A stretch of 64,000 nucleotides of DNA from Xanthomonas translucens pv. cerealis. GTDB taxonomy: Bacteria; Pseudomonadota; Gammaproteobacteria; Xanthomonadales; Xanthomonadaceae. The notes beneath the pieces are model-generated. The model did not search any database, was not told the origin of the DNA, and was given only the letters and a program-made list of their open reading frames with translations. The position numbers and the translations under genes are program-made. Below, one piece after another: positions 19,020-31,181 of this stretch. The DNA lies in NCBI RefSeq assembly GCF_006838285.1, contig NZ_CP038228.1, positions 3,472,001 to 3,536,000 on the forward strand, in the 5' to 3' direction. Numbering within the stretch: the stretch's first letter is position 1; every line of letters begins with the position of its first letter.

Positions 19020-20491
19020 AGCCCCTTCGCCGCCTCGGCCACCGCGCGGAACAGCGCGCGGCCCTTGTTCATGGTCTCGTCCCACTCTTTCTGCGGATCG
19101 GAGTCGTAGACGATGCCGGCGCCGGCCTGCACGTGCAGGCGGCCGTGCTTGATCACCGCGGTGCGGATGGCGATGGCGGTGTCGGCGTCGCCGTGCCAGC
19201 CGAGGTAGCCGATGCTGCCGGCATAGACGTTGCGCTTGATCGGCTCCAGCTCGCGGATCACTTCCAGCGCGCGGATCTTCGGCGCGCCGCTGACGGTGCC
19301 GGCCGGGAACGTGGCGCGCAGCACGTCGGCGTAGCTGAGCCCGGGCAGCAAGGTGCCGGTGACTTCGCTGACGATGTGCATCACGTGGCTGTAGCGCTCG
19401 ATCACGAAGCGCTCGCCGACCGCGACGGTGCCGGCCTGCGACACGCGGCCGGCGTCGTTGCGGCCCAGGTCGATCAGCATCAGGTGTTCGGCGCGCTCCT
19501 TCGGATCGGCCAGCAGCTCCGCTTCCAGCGCCAGGTCCTCTTCCACGGTCTTGCCGCGCGGGCGGGTGCCGGCGATCGGGCGCACGGTGACCTGGCCGGC
19601 TTCCAATCGCACCAGGATCTCCGGCGAGGAACCGACCACCTGGGTGTCGCCGACATCGAGGAAATACATGTACGGCGACGGGTTCAACGCGCGCAGCGCG
19701 CGGTACACGTCCACCGGGCGCGCGCTGAACGGCACGCTCAGGCGCTGGCTCAGCACCACCTGGAAGATGTCGCCGGCGCGGATGTAGTCCTTGGATTTCT
19801 CCACCGCGGCGATGAAGCCGTCGCGGGTGAAGCCAGACACGAAGTCGCTTTCGTCGAGCACGTCGCGCGCCAGCGGCACCGGGTAGCCGGCGCCGGGCTG
19901 GCGCAGCGTGGCGGTCAGCGCGTCCAGCCGCGCCTGCGCCCGGTCCCAGGCATCGGCGTCGCGCGGATCGGCGTGCACGATCAGGTACAGGCGGCCCTTG
20001 AGGTTGTCGAACACCGCGACCTCTTCGGACAGCATCAGCAGGATGTCCGGCGTGTCCAGCTCGTTGCGCTTGTCGCCGCTGGCCAAGCGCGGCTCGATGT
20101 AGCCGATGCATTCGAAACCGAACCAGCCGACCAGGCCGCCGGTGAAGCCGGGCACGCCGTCGAGCCTGGGCACCGAATGCGCCGAGCGCAGCGCCTCGAC
20201 CTCGGCGAACGGATCGGCGACCTCGCGGCGCTCGATCAACTCGCCGTGATCGCGCACTTCCAGCGTATGCCCGCTGAAGGTGTACACGCGGCGCACCGGC
20301 AGGCCGATGATCGAGTAGCGGCCGAAGCGTTCGCCGCCTTCGACCGATTCGAACAGATAGGTATGCGGGGCGTCGGCGAGCTTGAGATAGACCGACAGCG
20401 GCGTGTCCAGGTCGGACAGCACTTCGCGGACGACGGGGATACGGGTGTGACCTTCAGCGGCGTAGCGCTGGAACAGCTCGCGGGTGATCAA
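19016..20491 (-). CDS. trpE: Anthranilate synthase component I
   Basis: A 491-residue chorismate-utilising enzyme, first step of tryptophan synthesis. C-terminal motifs are intact: IAGTRPRGKTVEEDLALEAE, LIDLGRNDAGRVS, YSHVMHIVSEVTG, FPAGTVSGAPKIRALEVI and VQAGAGIVYDSDP. The N-terminal region has LFESVEGGERFGRYSIIG, part of the tryptophan-feedback site (the S in LFESVE). The start is a TTG at 20491 (MITRELFQRYA) behind GGAAGGAAA; no ATG is suitably placed. First gene of the operon. Confidence 0.95.
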   Translation of the reverse strand: MITRELFQRYAAEGHTRIPVVREVLSDLDTPLSVYLKLADAPHTYLFESVEGGERFGRYSIIGLPVRRVYTFSGHTLEVRDHGELIERREVADPFAEVEALRSAHSVPRLDGVPGFTGGLVGWFGFECIGYIEPRLASGDKRNELDTPDILLMLSEEVAVFDNLKGRLYLIVHADPRDADAWDRAQARLDALTATLRQPGAGYPVPLARDVLDESDFVSGFTRDGFIAAVEKSKDYIRAGDIFQVVLSQRLSVPFSARPVDVYRALRALNPSPYMYFLDVGDTQVVGSSPEILVRLEAGQVTVRPIAGTRPRGKTVEEDLALEAELLADPKERAEHLMLIDLGRNDAGRVSQAGTVAVGERFVIERYSHVMHIVSEVTGTLLPGLSYADVLRATFPAGTVSGAPKIRALEVIRELEPIKRNVYAGSIGYLGWHGDADTAIAIRTAVIKHGRLHVQAGAGIVYDSDPQKEWDETMNKGRALFRAVAEAAKGL

Positions 20492-20607
20492 GACGGCTTT
20501 CCTTCCGGGACTCGGTGGCGGGGCGGACGACGGCTGCAGGCCACCATCGCCACGCACGGCGAGCGGAAGTGAAGGAACGCGGGGTCGTCAGGCTGGACAC
20601 GGCGGCT

Positions 20608-20635
20608 ACTTTACCGCAACTGCGGCGACTGGCAA
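20608..20635 (-). promoter_or_regulatory. Candidate trp operon promoter
   Basis: On the minus strand TTGCCA (20635-20630) and TAAAGT (20613-20608) are 16 nt apart, about 120 nt upstream of the trpE start. No tandem-Trp leader peptide was found between them and trpE. The gap 20492-20832 otherwise holds only the family-1 palindrome. Confidence 0.35.
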
Positions 20636-20718
20636 CGGTTGCAGAAGGGACCATCGACGCTGCGCTGCATGGACTGTTGCAGCCTGGAAAACGACAGGAC
20701 TGCCTGGGCTGGATGCCA

Positions 20719-20798
20719 GTCGGGACTGAAGTCCCTCCCACAGTGCACACAGCCGGCGCACCGCAAGTCCAATTGTGGGAGCGACTTCAGTCGCGACG
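20719..20798. repeat. Family-1 REP-like palindrome, GACTTCAGTC variant
   Basis: Arms CAGTCGGGACTGAAGTCCCT and GTGGGAGCGACTTCAGTCGC, inverted, with about 28 nt between. This is the variant with GTGGGAG in place of GTAGGAG. It lies between the lipid-kinase stop and the trp promoter. Confidence 0.85.
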
Positions 20799-20832
20799 CG
20801 ACCCACTCTCCAGACCAGCGAGCGGCAAGCCG

Positions 20833-21771
20833 CTACCCAACCCGGCCGCGCAGCAAGGCCGAGTCGGCCGGCAGGTGCATGCGCAGGCGGCCGGCGACGC
20901 AATCGATGCGGAAGTGCCGCGAGGTCTCCGGTTCGCCGTCCAGGTTCAAGGTCAGCGGCATGGCCGCGTCGATGCGCAGCCACGGCAGTTGCGCGCGCAC
21001 CGCGACCCGCTCCAGCGCGGCCTGCTTGCCGGAGGTGAGCAGCGTGCCCAGGGTCGCGGCGAGTTCGCCGTTCATCTCCGGGACGATGGTCAGGTCGAGC
21101 AGGCCGTCGTCGAGCAAGGCGTCCGGGCACAGCGCCTGGCCGCCGCCGGCCTGGCGTCCGTTGCCCAGGCCGAGCGCGATGAATTCGCCTTCCCAGGCGA
21201 ACTCCGGCCCTTCGAAGCGCGCCTGGATCGGATCGATCTGGCCCAGCTTGCCCATGCCGGTGATCAGGTAGGCCAGGCCGCCGAGCATCTTCTTCAGGCC
21301 CTCGTCGGTTTCCACCGTGACCTGGGTGCCGAAGCCGCCGCTGGCGACGTTGGCGCACCAGTGCGGCCCGTGCTCGGCCTTGATGCGCAGCAGGTCGATG
21401 GCCACGGCCGGCGCCTGCGCGACCAGCTCCAGCGCCGCCAGCGGCGTGTCCGGAATGCCGGCGGCGGTGGCGAAATCGTTGGCCGTGCCCAACGGCACCA
21501 GGCCCAGCGCCGGCAGCGCCGCGGCATCGGCGTCATGATGCGCGAGCGCGCTGGCGACTTCGCTCAGGGTGCCGTCGCCGCCGGCGGCGACGATGCAGTC
21601 GGCGCCGTCGGCGACCGCCTCGGCCACGTAGCGTTCGGCATCGCCCTCCTCCCAGGTCACCCGCACCTGCAACTGGATGCCGCGCGCGCGCAGCGCGGAC
21701 ACGGCGGCGCGCAGCGGCTCGTCGCCCGCCGACTTGCCATTGAGGATCAGACGCCAGTGCGCTGCTGCCAT
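20833..21771 (-). CDS. YegS/diacylglycerol-kinase family lipid kinase
   Basis: A 312-residue protein with the NAD-kinase-like catalytic fold: the nucleotide motif [16 protein letters not shown] at about 61-76, [19 protein letters not shown] at about 89-107, and the C-terminal [16 protein letters not shown]. Length and order match YegS, a phosphatidylglycerol kinase in E. coli; substrate here is unproven. The ATG at 21771 begins [20 protein letters not shown]. It is transcribed towards trpE but separated from it by a repeat. Confidence 0.85.
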   Translation of the reverse strand: MAAAHWRLILNGKSAGDEPLRAAVSALRARGIQLQVRVTWEEGDAERYVAEAVADGADCIVAAGGDGTLSEVASALAHHDADAAALPALGLVPLGTANDFATAAGIPDTPLAALELVAQAPAVAIDLLRIKAEHGPHWCANVASGGFGTQVTVETDEGLKKMLGGLAYLITGMGKLGQIDPIQARFEGPEFAWEGEFIALGLGNGRQAGGGQALCPDALLDDGLLDLTIVPEMNGELAATLGTLLTSGKQAALERVAVRAQLPWLRIDAAMPLTLNLDGEPETSRHFRIDCVAGRLRMHLPADSALLRGRVG

Positions 21772-21969
21772 GCGGACCTTCCCGGGATCAGGCCTGCAGC
21801 CTAGCCGGCAGCGGATGCGGAGATCGTGAATTGGTCGCTGGCGCAGCGGCCGGCAAGCAGCGCGATGTCGGCCGCATGTCATACGTGCGTCACCGACCGC
21901 CCGGAACATGGAAGGCCATAGCAAGGACGACGGATGGAGGCAGGATCAGCCTCCGATTTCTCCCAGGTG

Positions 21970-21998
21970 CCGCACTGGCGACAGTGCGGTTCTTTTTT
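21970..21998 (+). terminator. Orphan rho-independent terminator
   Basis: CCGCACT - GGCGAC - AGTGCGG is followed by TTCTTTTTTG on the plus strand. Both neighbouring genes read the other way, so no coding gene ends here. The flank for minus-strand transcription has no T run. Confidence 0.7.
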
Positions 21999-22008
21999 GC
22001 GCCGGCGC

Positions 22009-22491
22009 TCAGCCGGCCGCGAACCGGGCAAGCGCCTCGCCCTGCAGGCGATACACGGTCCATTCGTCCTGCGCCTGCGCGCCAGCGGCTTGGTAGAAGT
22101 CGATCGCCGGCTGGTTCCAGTCCAGCACCGACCATTCGAAACGGCCGCAGCCCTCGGCCAGCGCCTGCCGCGCCAGATGCCGCAGCAAGGCCTTGCCGGC
22201 ACCGCTGCCGCGGTGTTCCGGGGCCACGTACAGGTCTTCCAGGTACAGGCCGTTGCGGCCGAGCCAGGTCGAGTAGTTGTAGAAGTACACCGCGTAGCCG
22301 ACCGGCTGCGCGTCGACCTCGCAGATCAGCGCGTGGGCGCTGGCGCCGGGGCCGAACAGGCTGGCGCGCAGCCCGGCCTCGTCGGTCTGCACCGCGTCCT
22401 CGGCGCGCTCGTAGCGGGCCAGGTCGCGGATCAGGCGCAGGATCAGCGCGGCATCGTCGGCGGTAGCCGGGCGGATGTGCAGCGCGGCCAT
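22009..22491 (-). CDS. GNAT family N-acetyltransferase
   Basis: A 160-residue acetyltransferase. It begins MAALHIRPATADDAALILRL, typical of the fold, and the acetyl-CoA motif A is visible as YLEDLYVAPEHRGSGAGKALL at about residues 88-108 (the R/Q-x-x-G-x-G/A loop is HRGSGAG). The C-terminal part (FEWSVLDWNQPAIDFYQAAG) is characteristic of the spermidine/diamine acetyltransferase-like group, but the substrate is not known. It starts 2 nt past the rpe stop on the same strand. Confidence 0.88.
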   Translation of the reverse strand: MAALHIRPATADDAALILRLIRDLARYERAEDAVQTDEAGLRASLFGPGASAHALICEVDAQPVGYAVYFYNYSTWLGRNGLYLEDLYVAPEHRGSGAGKALLRHLARQALAEGCGRFEWSVLDWNQPAIDFYQAAGAQAQDEWTVYRLQGEALARFAAG

Positions 22492-22492
22492 C

Positions 22493-23161
22493 TCAGCGCG
22501 CCGCCACCGCCGCCCGCATCTGCGCGATCACCGCGGCATAGTCGGGCGTATTGAAGATGGCCGAGCCGGCGACGAAGGTGTCGGCGCCGGCGGCGGCGAT
22601 CGCGGCGATGTTGTCGGGCTTGACCCCGCCGTCGATCTCCAGCCGGATGGGCTTGCCGCTGGCGTCGATCCTGGTGCGGATCGCGCGCAGCTTGTCCAGC
22701 GCCGAGGGGATGAATGCCTGGCCGCCGAAGCCCGGGTTGACCGACATCACCAGCACCAGGTCCAGGTCGTCCAGCACCCAGTCGAGGATGTCTACCGGCG
22801 TAGCCGGGTTGAGCACCAGGCCGGCCTTGCAGCCGTGCGACTTGATCAGCTGGATCGTGCGGTGCACGTGGCGGCTGGCCTCGGGGTGGAAGCTGATGAG
22901 GCTGGCGCCGGCCTCGGCGAAGTCCGGGATCAACCGGTCCACCGGCTCGACCATCAGGTGCACGTCGATCGGCGCGGTGACGCCGTGCTTGCGCAGCGCC
23001 TGGCACACCATCGGGCCGATGGTCAGGTTCGGCACGTAATGGTTGTCCATCACGTCGAAATGGATCCAGTCGGCGCCGGCCTTGAGGACGTTGTCCACTT
23101 CCTCGCCGAGGCGGGCGAAATCGGCGGACAGGATGGACGGGGAAATGATGCAATCGGACAT
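22493..23161 (-). CDS. rpe: Ribulose-phosphate 3-epimerase
   Basis: A 222-residue TIM-barrel enzyme of the pentose phosphate pathway. Family motifs are complete: [31 protein letters not shown] (metal His/Asp), [24 protein letters not shown] and [11 protein letters not shown]. It is followed at once by the GNAT gene and preceded, 9 nt away, by the J-domain gene, forming a three-gene minus-strand unit divergent from purC. Confidence 0.98.
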   Translation of the reverse strand: MSDCIISPSILSADFARLGEEVDNVLKAGADWIHFDVMDNHYVPNLTIGPMVCQALRKHGVTAPIDVHLMVEPVDRLIPDFAEAGASLISFHPEASRHVHRTIQLIKSHGCKAGLVLNPATPVDILDWVLDDLDLVLVMSVNPGFGGQAFIPSALDKLRAIRTRIDASGKPIRLEIDGGVKPDNIAAIAAAGADTFVAGSAIFNTPDYAAVIAQMRAAVAAR

Positions 23162-23170
23162 GGCGAGGTC

Positions 23171-23503
23171 TCAGCGCTTGCGCAGGGTGCGGATACGGTC
23201 ATAGGCGGTGTTGAGCTGGCTGGCCTTCTTCTCGGCCCGCGCGCGCAGCTCCGGGCTGCCGCCGACAACCTTGTCGGGGTGGTATTGGGACATCAGCCGG
23301 CGATAGGCCAGTTCGATCTCGGCATCGGTGGCGTCGCGGCGCACGCCCAGCTCGCGGTAGGGATCGTCGCGCTGGCCGAACTTGAACCAGTCAGCATCGA
23401 AGGCGTGCCCGACCAGCAGCCCGAGCACCGCGCCGACCACCGGATTGGGCCGGAACAGCAGCGCCCCGACGATGGCGCCGAGCAGTTTTCCGTACCAGTG
23501 CAT
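23171..23503 (-). CDS. Short membrane-anchored J-domain protein (DjlA-like)
   Basis: A 110-residue protein: a glycine-rich hydrophobic N-terminus (MHWYGKLLGAIVGALLFRPN, with further G/A/V/L stretches to about residue 33) resembling the dimerising membrane segment of DjlA, then a C-terminal J domain at about 47-110 with the HPD tripeptide in SQYHPDKV. It lacks the central TerB domain of DjlA. J domains stimulate the DnaK ATPase; a client is not evident. First gene of the unit with rpe. Confidence 0.85.
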   Translation of the reverse strand: MHWYGKLLGAIVGALLFRPNPVVGAVLGLLVGHAFDADWFKFGQRDDPYRELGVRRDATDAEIELAYRRLMSQYHPDKVVGGSPELRARAEKKASQLNTAYDRIRTLRKR

Positions 23504-23646
23504 GAGCGAGGGCGGGCTCGGCGGACAAGGCCTCGCATTTTACGGCACAGCGGGGCTTTCCGGCCGTACACTACGCGGCCCGCTGTCGAGCCGCGGGCCC
23601 GCCGGGTCCCGGGACAGCCGCCATTGCGAAGTCCGTAGGAGTGCCT

Positions 23647-24573
23647 GTGTCCACCACGCTGTTGCAATCCGATCTGCCCGGCCTGCCGTTGCGTCACCGG
23701 GGCAAGGTCCGCGACGTATTCGATCTCCCCCGCGACCGCCTGCCTGCCGACGCCCCGTCCGGGGACTACCTGCTGATGGTCGCCACCGACCGTTTGTCCG
23801 CGTTCGACGTGGTGCTGCCCGATCCGATTCCCGGCAAGGGCGAGATGTTGTGCCAGGTCTCCAACTTCTGGTTCAAGAAGACCGAGCACCTGATGCCCAA
23901 CCACCTGACCGGCATCGACGTGGCCGCGGTGCTGCCCGCCGGCGTGGACGCGGCGCTGTACGCGCGGCGTGCGGTGGTGACCAAGAAGCTCAAGCCGGTG
24001 CCGGTGGAGGCGATCGCGCGCGGCTATTTGATCGGCAGCGGCTGGAAGGACTACCAGCGCACCGGCAAGGTCAGCGGCATCGAGCTGCCCGATGGCCTGC
24101 GCCAGGCCGAGAAACTGGCCGAGCCGATCTTCACGCCCTCGACCAAGGCCGCGGTCGGCGACCACGACGAGAACATCGACTTCGACGCGATGGTCAAGAC
24201 CGTCGGCGCCGAACTGGCCGAGCGCGTGCGCGACGCCACGCTGCGCATCTACCGCTTCGCCGCCGACTTCGCCGCCGAACGCGGCATCCTGCTGGCCGAC
24301 ACCAAGTTCGAGTTCGGCACCGACGTCGACGGCCGCCTGTACATCATGGACGAGATGCTGACCCCGGATTCCTCGCGCTACTGGCCGGCCGACGACTACG
24401 AAGTGGGCAGCAGCCCGCCCAGCTACGACAAGCAGTTCGTGCGCGACTACCTGGAGACGCTGGACTGGGGCAAGACCGCGCCCGGCCCCCGCCTGCCGCA
24501 GGACGTGATCGACCGCACCCGCGGCAAGTACGCCGAGGCGCTGCAGCGGCTGGCGGGGATTTCGATCGACTGA
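23647..24573 (+). CDS. purC: SAICAR synthetase
   Basis: A 308-residue phosphoribosylaminoimidazole-succinocarboxamide synthase of purine synthesis, of the longer single-domain type (about 300 residues). Motifs: [11 protein letters not shown] (P-loop-like), [40 protein letters not shown] and [19 protein letters not shown] text ([20 protein letters not shown]). The start is the GTG at 23647 ([13 protein letters not shown]), with AGGAG five nt upstream; a GTG two codons earlier overlaps the ribosome site. Divergent from the rpe unit. Confidence 0.96.
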   Translation: MSTTLLQSDLPGLPLRHRGKVRDVFDLPRDRLPADAPSGDYLLMVATDRLSAFDVVLPDPIPGKGEMLCQVSNFWFKKTEHLMPNHLTGIDVAAVLPAGVDAALYARRAVVTKKLKPVPVEAIARGYLIGSGWKDYQRTGKVSGIELPDGLRQAEKLAEPIFTPSTKAAVGDHDENIDFDAMVKTVGAELAERVRDATLRIYRFAADFAAERGILLADTKFEFGTDVDGRLYIMDEMLTPDSSRYWPADDYEVGSSPPSYDKQFVRDYLETLDWGKTAPGPRLPQDVIDRTRGKYAEALQRLAGISID

Positions 24574-24579
24574 GCGCGA

Positions 24580-24622
24580 TGCGGCGCGCGCCAAGCGTCG
24601 CTGAAGCGTGGCGCGCGCCGCA
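24580..24622 (+). terminator. Strong hairpin after purC
   Basis: Arms TGCGGCGCGCGCCA and TGGCGCGCGCCGCA form a perfect 14-bp stem with a 15-nt loop, 7 nt past the purC stop. There is no T run, so it may act with Rho or protect the 3' end. Confidence 0.6.
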
Positions 24623-24824
24623 CAGGCAGCTTCCCGCATCGCGCTTGCCGGCTGCAACGCCGACGCTCGCGCGACCATCGCGCAGACGCAAGGCATGCGC
24701 TTGCGACACCGCTGCAGATCGAGTCAGGCCGTAGCCGCTGAAACGGCAAGGAAAACGCCGGCCAACGCTGTCTCCGCGCCACCGCCAGGATGGCGCTATG
24801 CTGGCTCGACTCCTGGGAGGGACG

Positions 24825-25307
24825 ATGGATACCACCGCCTACGCGCGCCCGATCGACCGCTATTTCGCCAGCTATTCCGACGATCACCGCCATGTCGCCA
24901 ACCAGCGCATCCATGTGCTCGCGGTGCCGGCGATCCTGTGGTCGGTAGTGGCGCTGCTGTGGTGCATCCCGGTCGGTGGCAGCTGGTTCCAGAGCGGGCT
25001 GTGGGCGGCACTGGGCATGTTCGCGGCGTGGATGTTCTACAACCGGCTGTCGCGGCCGCTGGGCTACGGCATGCTGGCCGCGTTCTTCTTCTGCGGTTGC
25101 CTGTGCCGGTTGCTGGAGGCGCGGCTCGGCCTGCAAGGCCTGCTGTGGCTGGCGGTAGGCGTGTTCGTGGCGGCCTGGATCGCGCAGTTCGTCGGGCATG
25201 CACTGGAAGGCCGCAGGCCCAGCTTCCTCACAGATCTGGTGTATCTGCTGATCGGGCCGGCCTGGGTGCTGGCCAAGTTCTATCGGCGCATGGACTGGCG
25301 CTACTGA
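24825..25307 (+). CDS. Mpo1-like (DUF962) membrane protein
   Basis: A 160-residue integral membrane protein. The N-terminal segment PIDRYFASYSDDHRHVANQR and IHVLAVPAILW, with a later HALEGRRPSFLTDLVYLLIGP, carries the conserved histidines of the DUF962/Mpo1 family; yeast Mpo1 is an Fe(II) dioxygenase in fatty-acid alpha-oxidation. Four hydrophobic segments are visible. GGAGGGACG before the ATG at 24825 fixes the start. The bacterial role is unproven. Confidence 0.85.
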   Translation: MDTTAYARPIDRYFASYSDDHRHVANQRIHVLAVPAILWSVVALLWCIPVGGSWFQSGLWAALGMFAAWMFYNRLSRPLGYGMLAAFFFCGCLCRLLEARLGLQGLLWLAVGVFVAAWIAQFVGHALEGRRPSFLTDLVYLLIGPAWVLAKFYRRMDWRY

Positions 25308-25332
25308 GGCGGGTGCTGCACCTGCCTTCGGC

Positions 25333-26253
25333 TCAACGCTCCACGCCCAGCATCGCCGCATGGGGCACGAAGACGCGCGGCGCATAGCCGAAATCGCGCT
25401 GCGCCGGCGCCAGATCGAAGACCAGGTCATCGCCCATGCGCTGCAGCGCGGCGCGGTTCATGCCGCGCAGGCGGCCGCCGGCATGGGCGATGCGCAGGGC
25501 CAGCGCGAACACGATATGCGGCAGCAACAGCAGTCGCGCCGGCGGCTGCAGCGCGGCCAGCACGCGCCGCACCATCGCGCGGTAACTGAGCACTTCGCCG
25601 CCGCCCAGCGCATAGCTGCGGCCGTGCGTGGCCGGATGTGCCAGTACTGCCAGCGCCGCGTTGGCCAGGTCCTGCACGTGCACCGGCTGGCGCAGGCCGC
25701 GCGCGCTGTGCGGCAGCACGAACCAGCCGCTGCGTTGGGCCAGCGTGGCGATCGCGCTCAGCGTGCGGTCGCGGCCAGCGCCGTAGACCAGGGTCGGGCG
25801 CAGCACGGTGGCCGCAGCGCCGCGCTCGGCCGCGGTGGCGAACAGCGCGGCCTCGGCCTCGCGCAGGCGCCGCGCGACATCGCGTTCTGCGGCATCCAGC
25901 GAATCGCGCTTGACCTCCAGGCTGGTGGAGCCGAACGCGACCACGCGCCGCGCATGCAGCGGCGTACGCCGGTACCAGTCGGCGAACGCATCCAGCGGAC
26001 CGCAGCTGAAGATCGCCCCGGCCTGCACCGGCGGCGCCTGCAACTGGCTCAATTCGCCCAAATGCCAATGCAGGCCGGCGCGCGGCGGCTGCGGCGTGCG
26101 CGAGAACGCATGCACCTGCCAGCCCGCAGCCAGCAAGCCCTGCAACAGGCGCTCGCCGATCTGACCGCTGCCGCCGAACAGCAGCGCCACGCGCGCTCCC
26201 GTCGCGCAGGCAAGCGTGGTGGCGGAAGCGGCAGTGATGGGCAGGTCGGTCAT
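25333..26253 (-). CDS. NAD-dependent epimerase/dehydratase-like (extended SDR) protein
   Basis: A 306-residue protein with an N-terminal Rossmann motif ALLFGGSGQIGERLLQGLL (about residues 22-40), a central region with VAFGSTSLE and a C-terminal part typical of atypical SDRs that act as NAD(P)-binding proteins (LRPTLVYGAGRDRTLS, a VYG-type motif that ends many family members). The active-site YxxxK is not obvious, so it may bind rather than catalyse. Start at 26253 chosen as the ATG of MTDLPITAASATT; no clear ribosome site. Convergent with the Mpo1-like gene. Confidence 0.75.
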   Translation of the reverse strand: MTDLPITAASATTLACATGARVALLFGGSGQIGERLLQGLLAAGWQVHAFSRTPQPPRAGLHWHLGELSQLQAPPVQAGAIFSCGPLDAFADWYRRTPLHARRVVAFGSTSLEVKRDSLDAAERDVARRLREAEAALFATAAERGAAATVLRPTLVYGAGRDRTLSAIATLAQRSGWFVLPHSARGLRQPVHVQDLANAALAVLAHPATHGRSYALGGGEVLSYRAMVRRVLAALQPPARLLLLPHIVFALALRIAHAGGRLRGMNRAALQRMGDDLVFDLAPAQRDFGYAPRVFVPHAAMLGVER

Positions 26254-26430
26254 CGCGCAAGCATAGCGAGCGCGCGCCGCTGCGCCCAATGCCTGCGCGC
26301 TCGCACGCGCATCACCCGGCCTGCGCTATGGTGAAAAAATGAGCTTGCATGCGCCGATCACCCTCGCAGGCCAGCGCCGGGAAGCGCCTGTTACACTCGG
26401 GCTCCTGCGCGCGAATCCCGTATTGCCTGC

Positions 26431-29261
<2,831 letters not shown>

Positions 29262-29262
<1 letters not shown>

Positions 29263-29621
29263 TGGAACTGGCATTGGCCAGCGCGATCGGCGTGCTGACT
29301 GCGGTCGGCGTGTACCTGCTGCTGCGCGCGCGCAGCTTTGACGTGATCCTGGGCATGACCGTGCTGTCCTATGCGACCAACCTGCTGATCTTCGCCAGCG
29401 GGCGGCTGGTGCAGGGCAAGGCGCCGGTGCTGCGCGACGGCATCGCGCCGACCCTGGCCGAGCACGCCGACCCGCTGCCGCAGGCGCTGGTGCTGACCGC
29501 GATCGTGATCGCCTTCGCGATGACCGCGGTCAGCATCGTGCTGGCGATGCGCAGCCGCGGCGACAACCGCAGCGACCACGTCGATGCGCGCGTCGATCAC
29601 GACGGCGACAGCGCGTTATGA
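29262..29621 (+). CDS. mrpC: Mrp antiporter subunit C
   Basis: A 119-residue NuoK-like subunit with three membrane helices. It begins MELALASAIGVLTAVGVYLL and shows the subunit-C signatures VILGMTVLSYATNLLIF and DPLPQALVLTAIVIAFAMTA. The C-terminus is polar and acidic-basic (RSDHVDARVDHDGDSAL). Start and stop overlap both neighbours, so it is translationally coupled. Confidence 0.95.
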
Positions 29622-31180
29622 ACCATCTGCTGCTCCTGCCGATCCTGATCCCGCTGCTCGGCGCGGCGCTGTCGCTGTTCGTGGAGCACCGCCGCTACGG
29701 GCGCCACGTGCGCCGCGCGGTGGCCTGGACCGCAATGGCGGCGCTGGCGGCGGCGGTGATCGCGCTGTTCGTGCGCGCCGGCGACGGCCAGGTGCAGGTG
29801 TATCTGCTCGGCGACTGGCCGTCGCGGCTGGGCATCGCGCTGATGGCCGACCGCCTGTCGGCGTGGATGCTGCTGACCACCACCCTGCTCGCCGCGGCCT
29901 GCCTGCTGCATGCCTGCGCCGGCTGGGACCGGCGCGCGCCACACTTCCACGCGCTGTTCCAGTTCCAGCTGGTTGGCCTCAACGGCGCGTTCCTGACCGG
30001 CGACGTGTTCAACCTGTTCGTGTTCTTCGAGGTGATGCTGATCGCCTCCTACGGCCTGCTGCTCAGCGGCGGGCGCGGCCTGCGCCTGCGCGTGGGCTTC
30101 CACTACGTGGTGTTCAACGTCACCTCCTCGACCCTGTTCCTGATCGCGCTGGGCCTGCTGTACGCGCTGCTCGGCTCGTTGAACATGGCCGAGCTGTCGC
30201 AGCGCATCGCCCAGGCGCCGCCGGAGAACCTGCGCCTGATCAAGGCCAGCTTCGGCCTGTTGCTGCTGGTGTTCTGCGCCAAGGCCGCGCTGCTGCCGCT
30301 GTACCTGTGGCTGCCGGAAACCTATGCGCGCGCGCCGGCGCCGGTGGCGGCGCTGTTCGTGGTGATGACCAAGGTCGGGCTGTACGCGGTGCTGCGGGTG
30401 AGCACGCTGATCCTGGGCAACCAGGCGCAGGCGCTGGACGGCTACGCGCGCGATTGGCTGCTGTGGCTGGGCATCGGCACGCTGTTGCTGGCCGCGCTCG
30501 GGGTGCTGGCCGCAGTGCGCCTGCGGGTGCTGGTCGGCTACCTGGTGATCGTGTCGGCGGCGACGCTGTTCATCGCCTTCGCGCTGGACGCGCCGGGCAC
30601 GCTCGGCGCCGGCCTGTACTACCTGGCGCACAGCAGCTTCGTGGCCGCGGCGCTGTTCCTGGTCGCCGACCTGATCCGGCGCCGCCGCGGCGATGCCAGC
30701 GACCGCAAGGAAGTGATCGCGCCGCTGCCGGGCAAGACCGTGCCCGGTGTGCTGTTCCTGATCGCCGCGGTGTCGGTGGCGGGGTTGCCGCCGCTGTCCG
30801 GCTTCCTGGCCAAGCTCGCGATCCTCAGCGCCACGCCGGCGAGCAATGTCGGCCCGGTGTGGGCCGCGGTGCTGCTCAGCAGCCTGATGGTGATCATGGG
30901 CCTGACCCGCGCCGGCGTGCGCCTGTTCTGGCGCGTGCCGGGCGACCAGCACATGGACGACGACGGCATCGAACAGCTGCCGCCGCCGCAGCCGCGCAAG
31001 GCGCGCGCGCGGCCGCTGGAAACCGCCGCGACGCTGCTGCTGCTCGGCTACGGCGTGGCGATGACCGTCGCCGCTGGGCCGATGCTGCGCTATACCGAGG
31101 CCGCCGCCGCGCAATTGCTGCGCCCGGCCGATTACGCCACCGAACTGCGCGCGACCGCGCCAGCGCTGCGGGAGCCCTGA
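29618..31180 (+). CDS. mrpD: Mrp antiporter subunit D
   Basis: A 520-residue NuoM/NuoN-like proton-translocating subunit with about 14 hydrophobic segments. Markers: FFEVMLIASYGLLLSGG (acidic residue in helix 5), FCAKAALLPLYLWLPETYAR (antiporter-type lysine) and HSSFVAAALFLVADL. It overlaps mrpC by 4 nt (ATGA) and ends one base before mrpE, so the operon is continuous. Confidence 0.96.
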   Translation: MNHLLLLPILIPLLGAALSLFVEHRRYGRHVRRAVAWTAMAALAAAVIALFVRAGDGQVQVYLLGDWPSRLGIALMADRLSAWMLLTTTLLAAACLLHACAGWDRRAPHFHALFQFQLVGLNGAFLTGDVFNLFVFFEVMLIASYGLLLSGGRGLRLRVGFHYVVFNVTSSTLFLIALGLLYALLGSLNMAELSQRIAQAPPENLRLIKASFGLLLLVFCAKAALLPLYLWLPETYARAPAPVAALFVVMTKVGLYAVLRVSTLILGNQAQALDGYARDWLLWLGIGTLLLAALGVLAAVRLRVLVGYLVIVSAATLFIAFALDAPGTLGAGLYYLAHSSFVAAALFLVADLIRRRRGDASDRKEVIAPLPGKTVPGVLFLIAAVSVAGLPPLSGFLAKLAILSATPASNVGPVWAAVLLSSLMVIMGLTRAGVRLFWRVPGDQHMDDDGIEQLPPPQPRKARARPLETAATLLLLGYGVAMTVAAGPMLRYTEAAAAQLLRPADYATELRATAPALREP

Positions 31181-31181
31181 C

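Noticed and set aside
20492..20832. Trp attenuator leader upstream of trpE
   Set aside because: No short ORF with tandem Trp codons and no terminator/antiterminator pair was found there.
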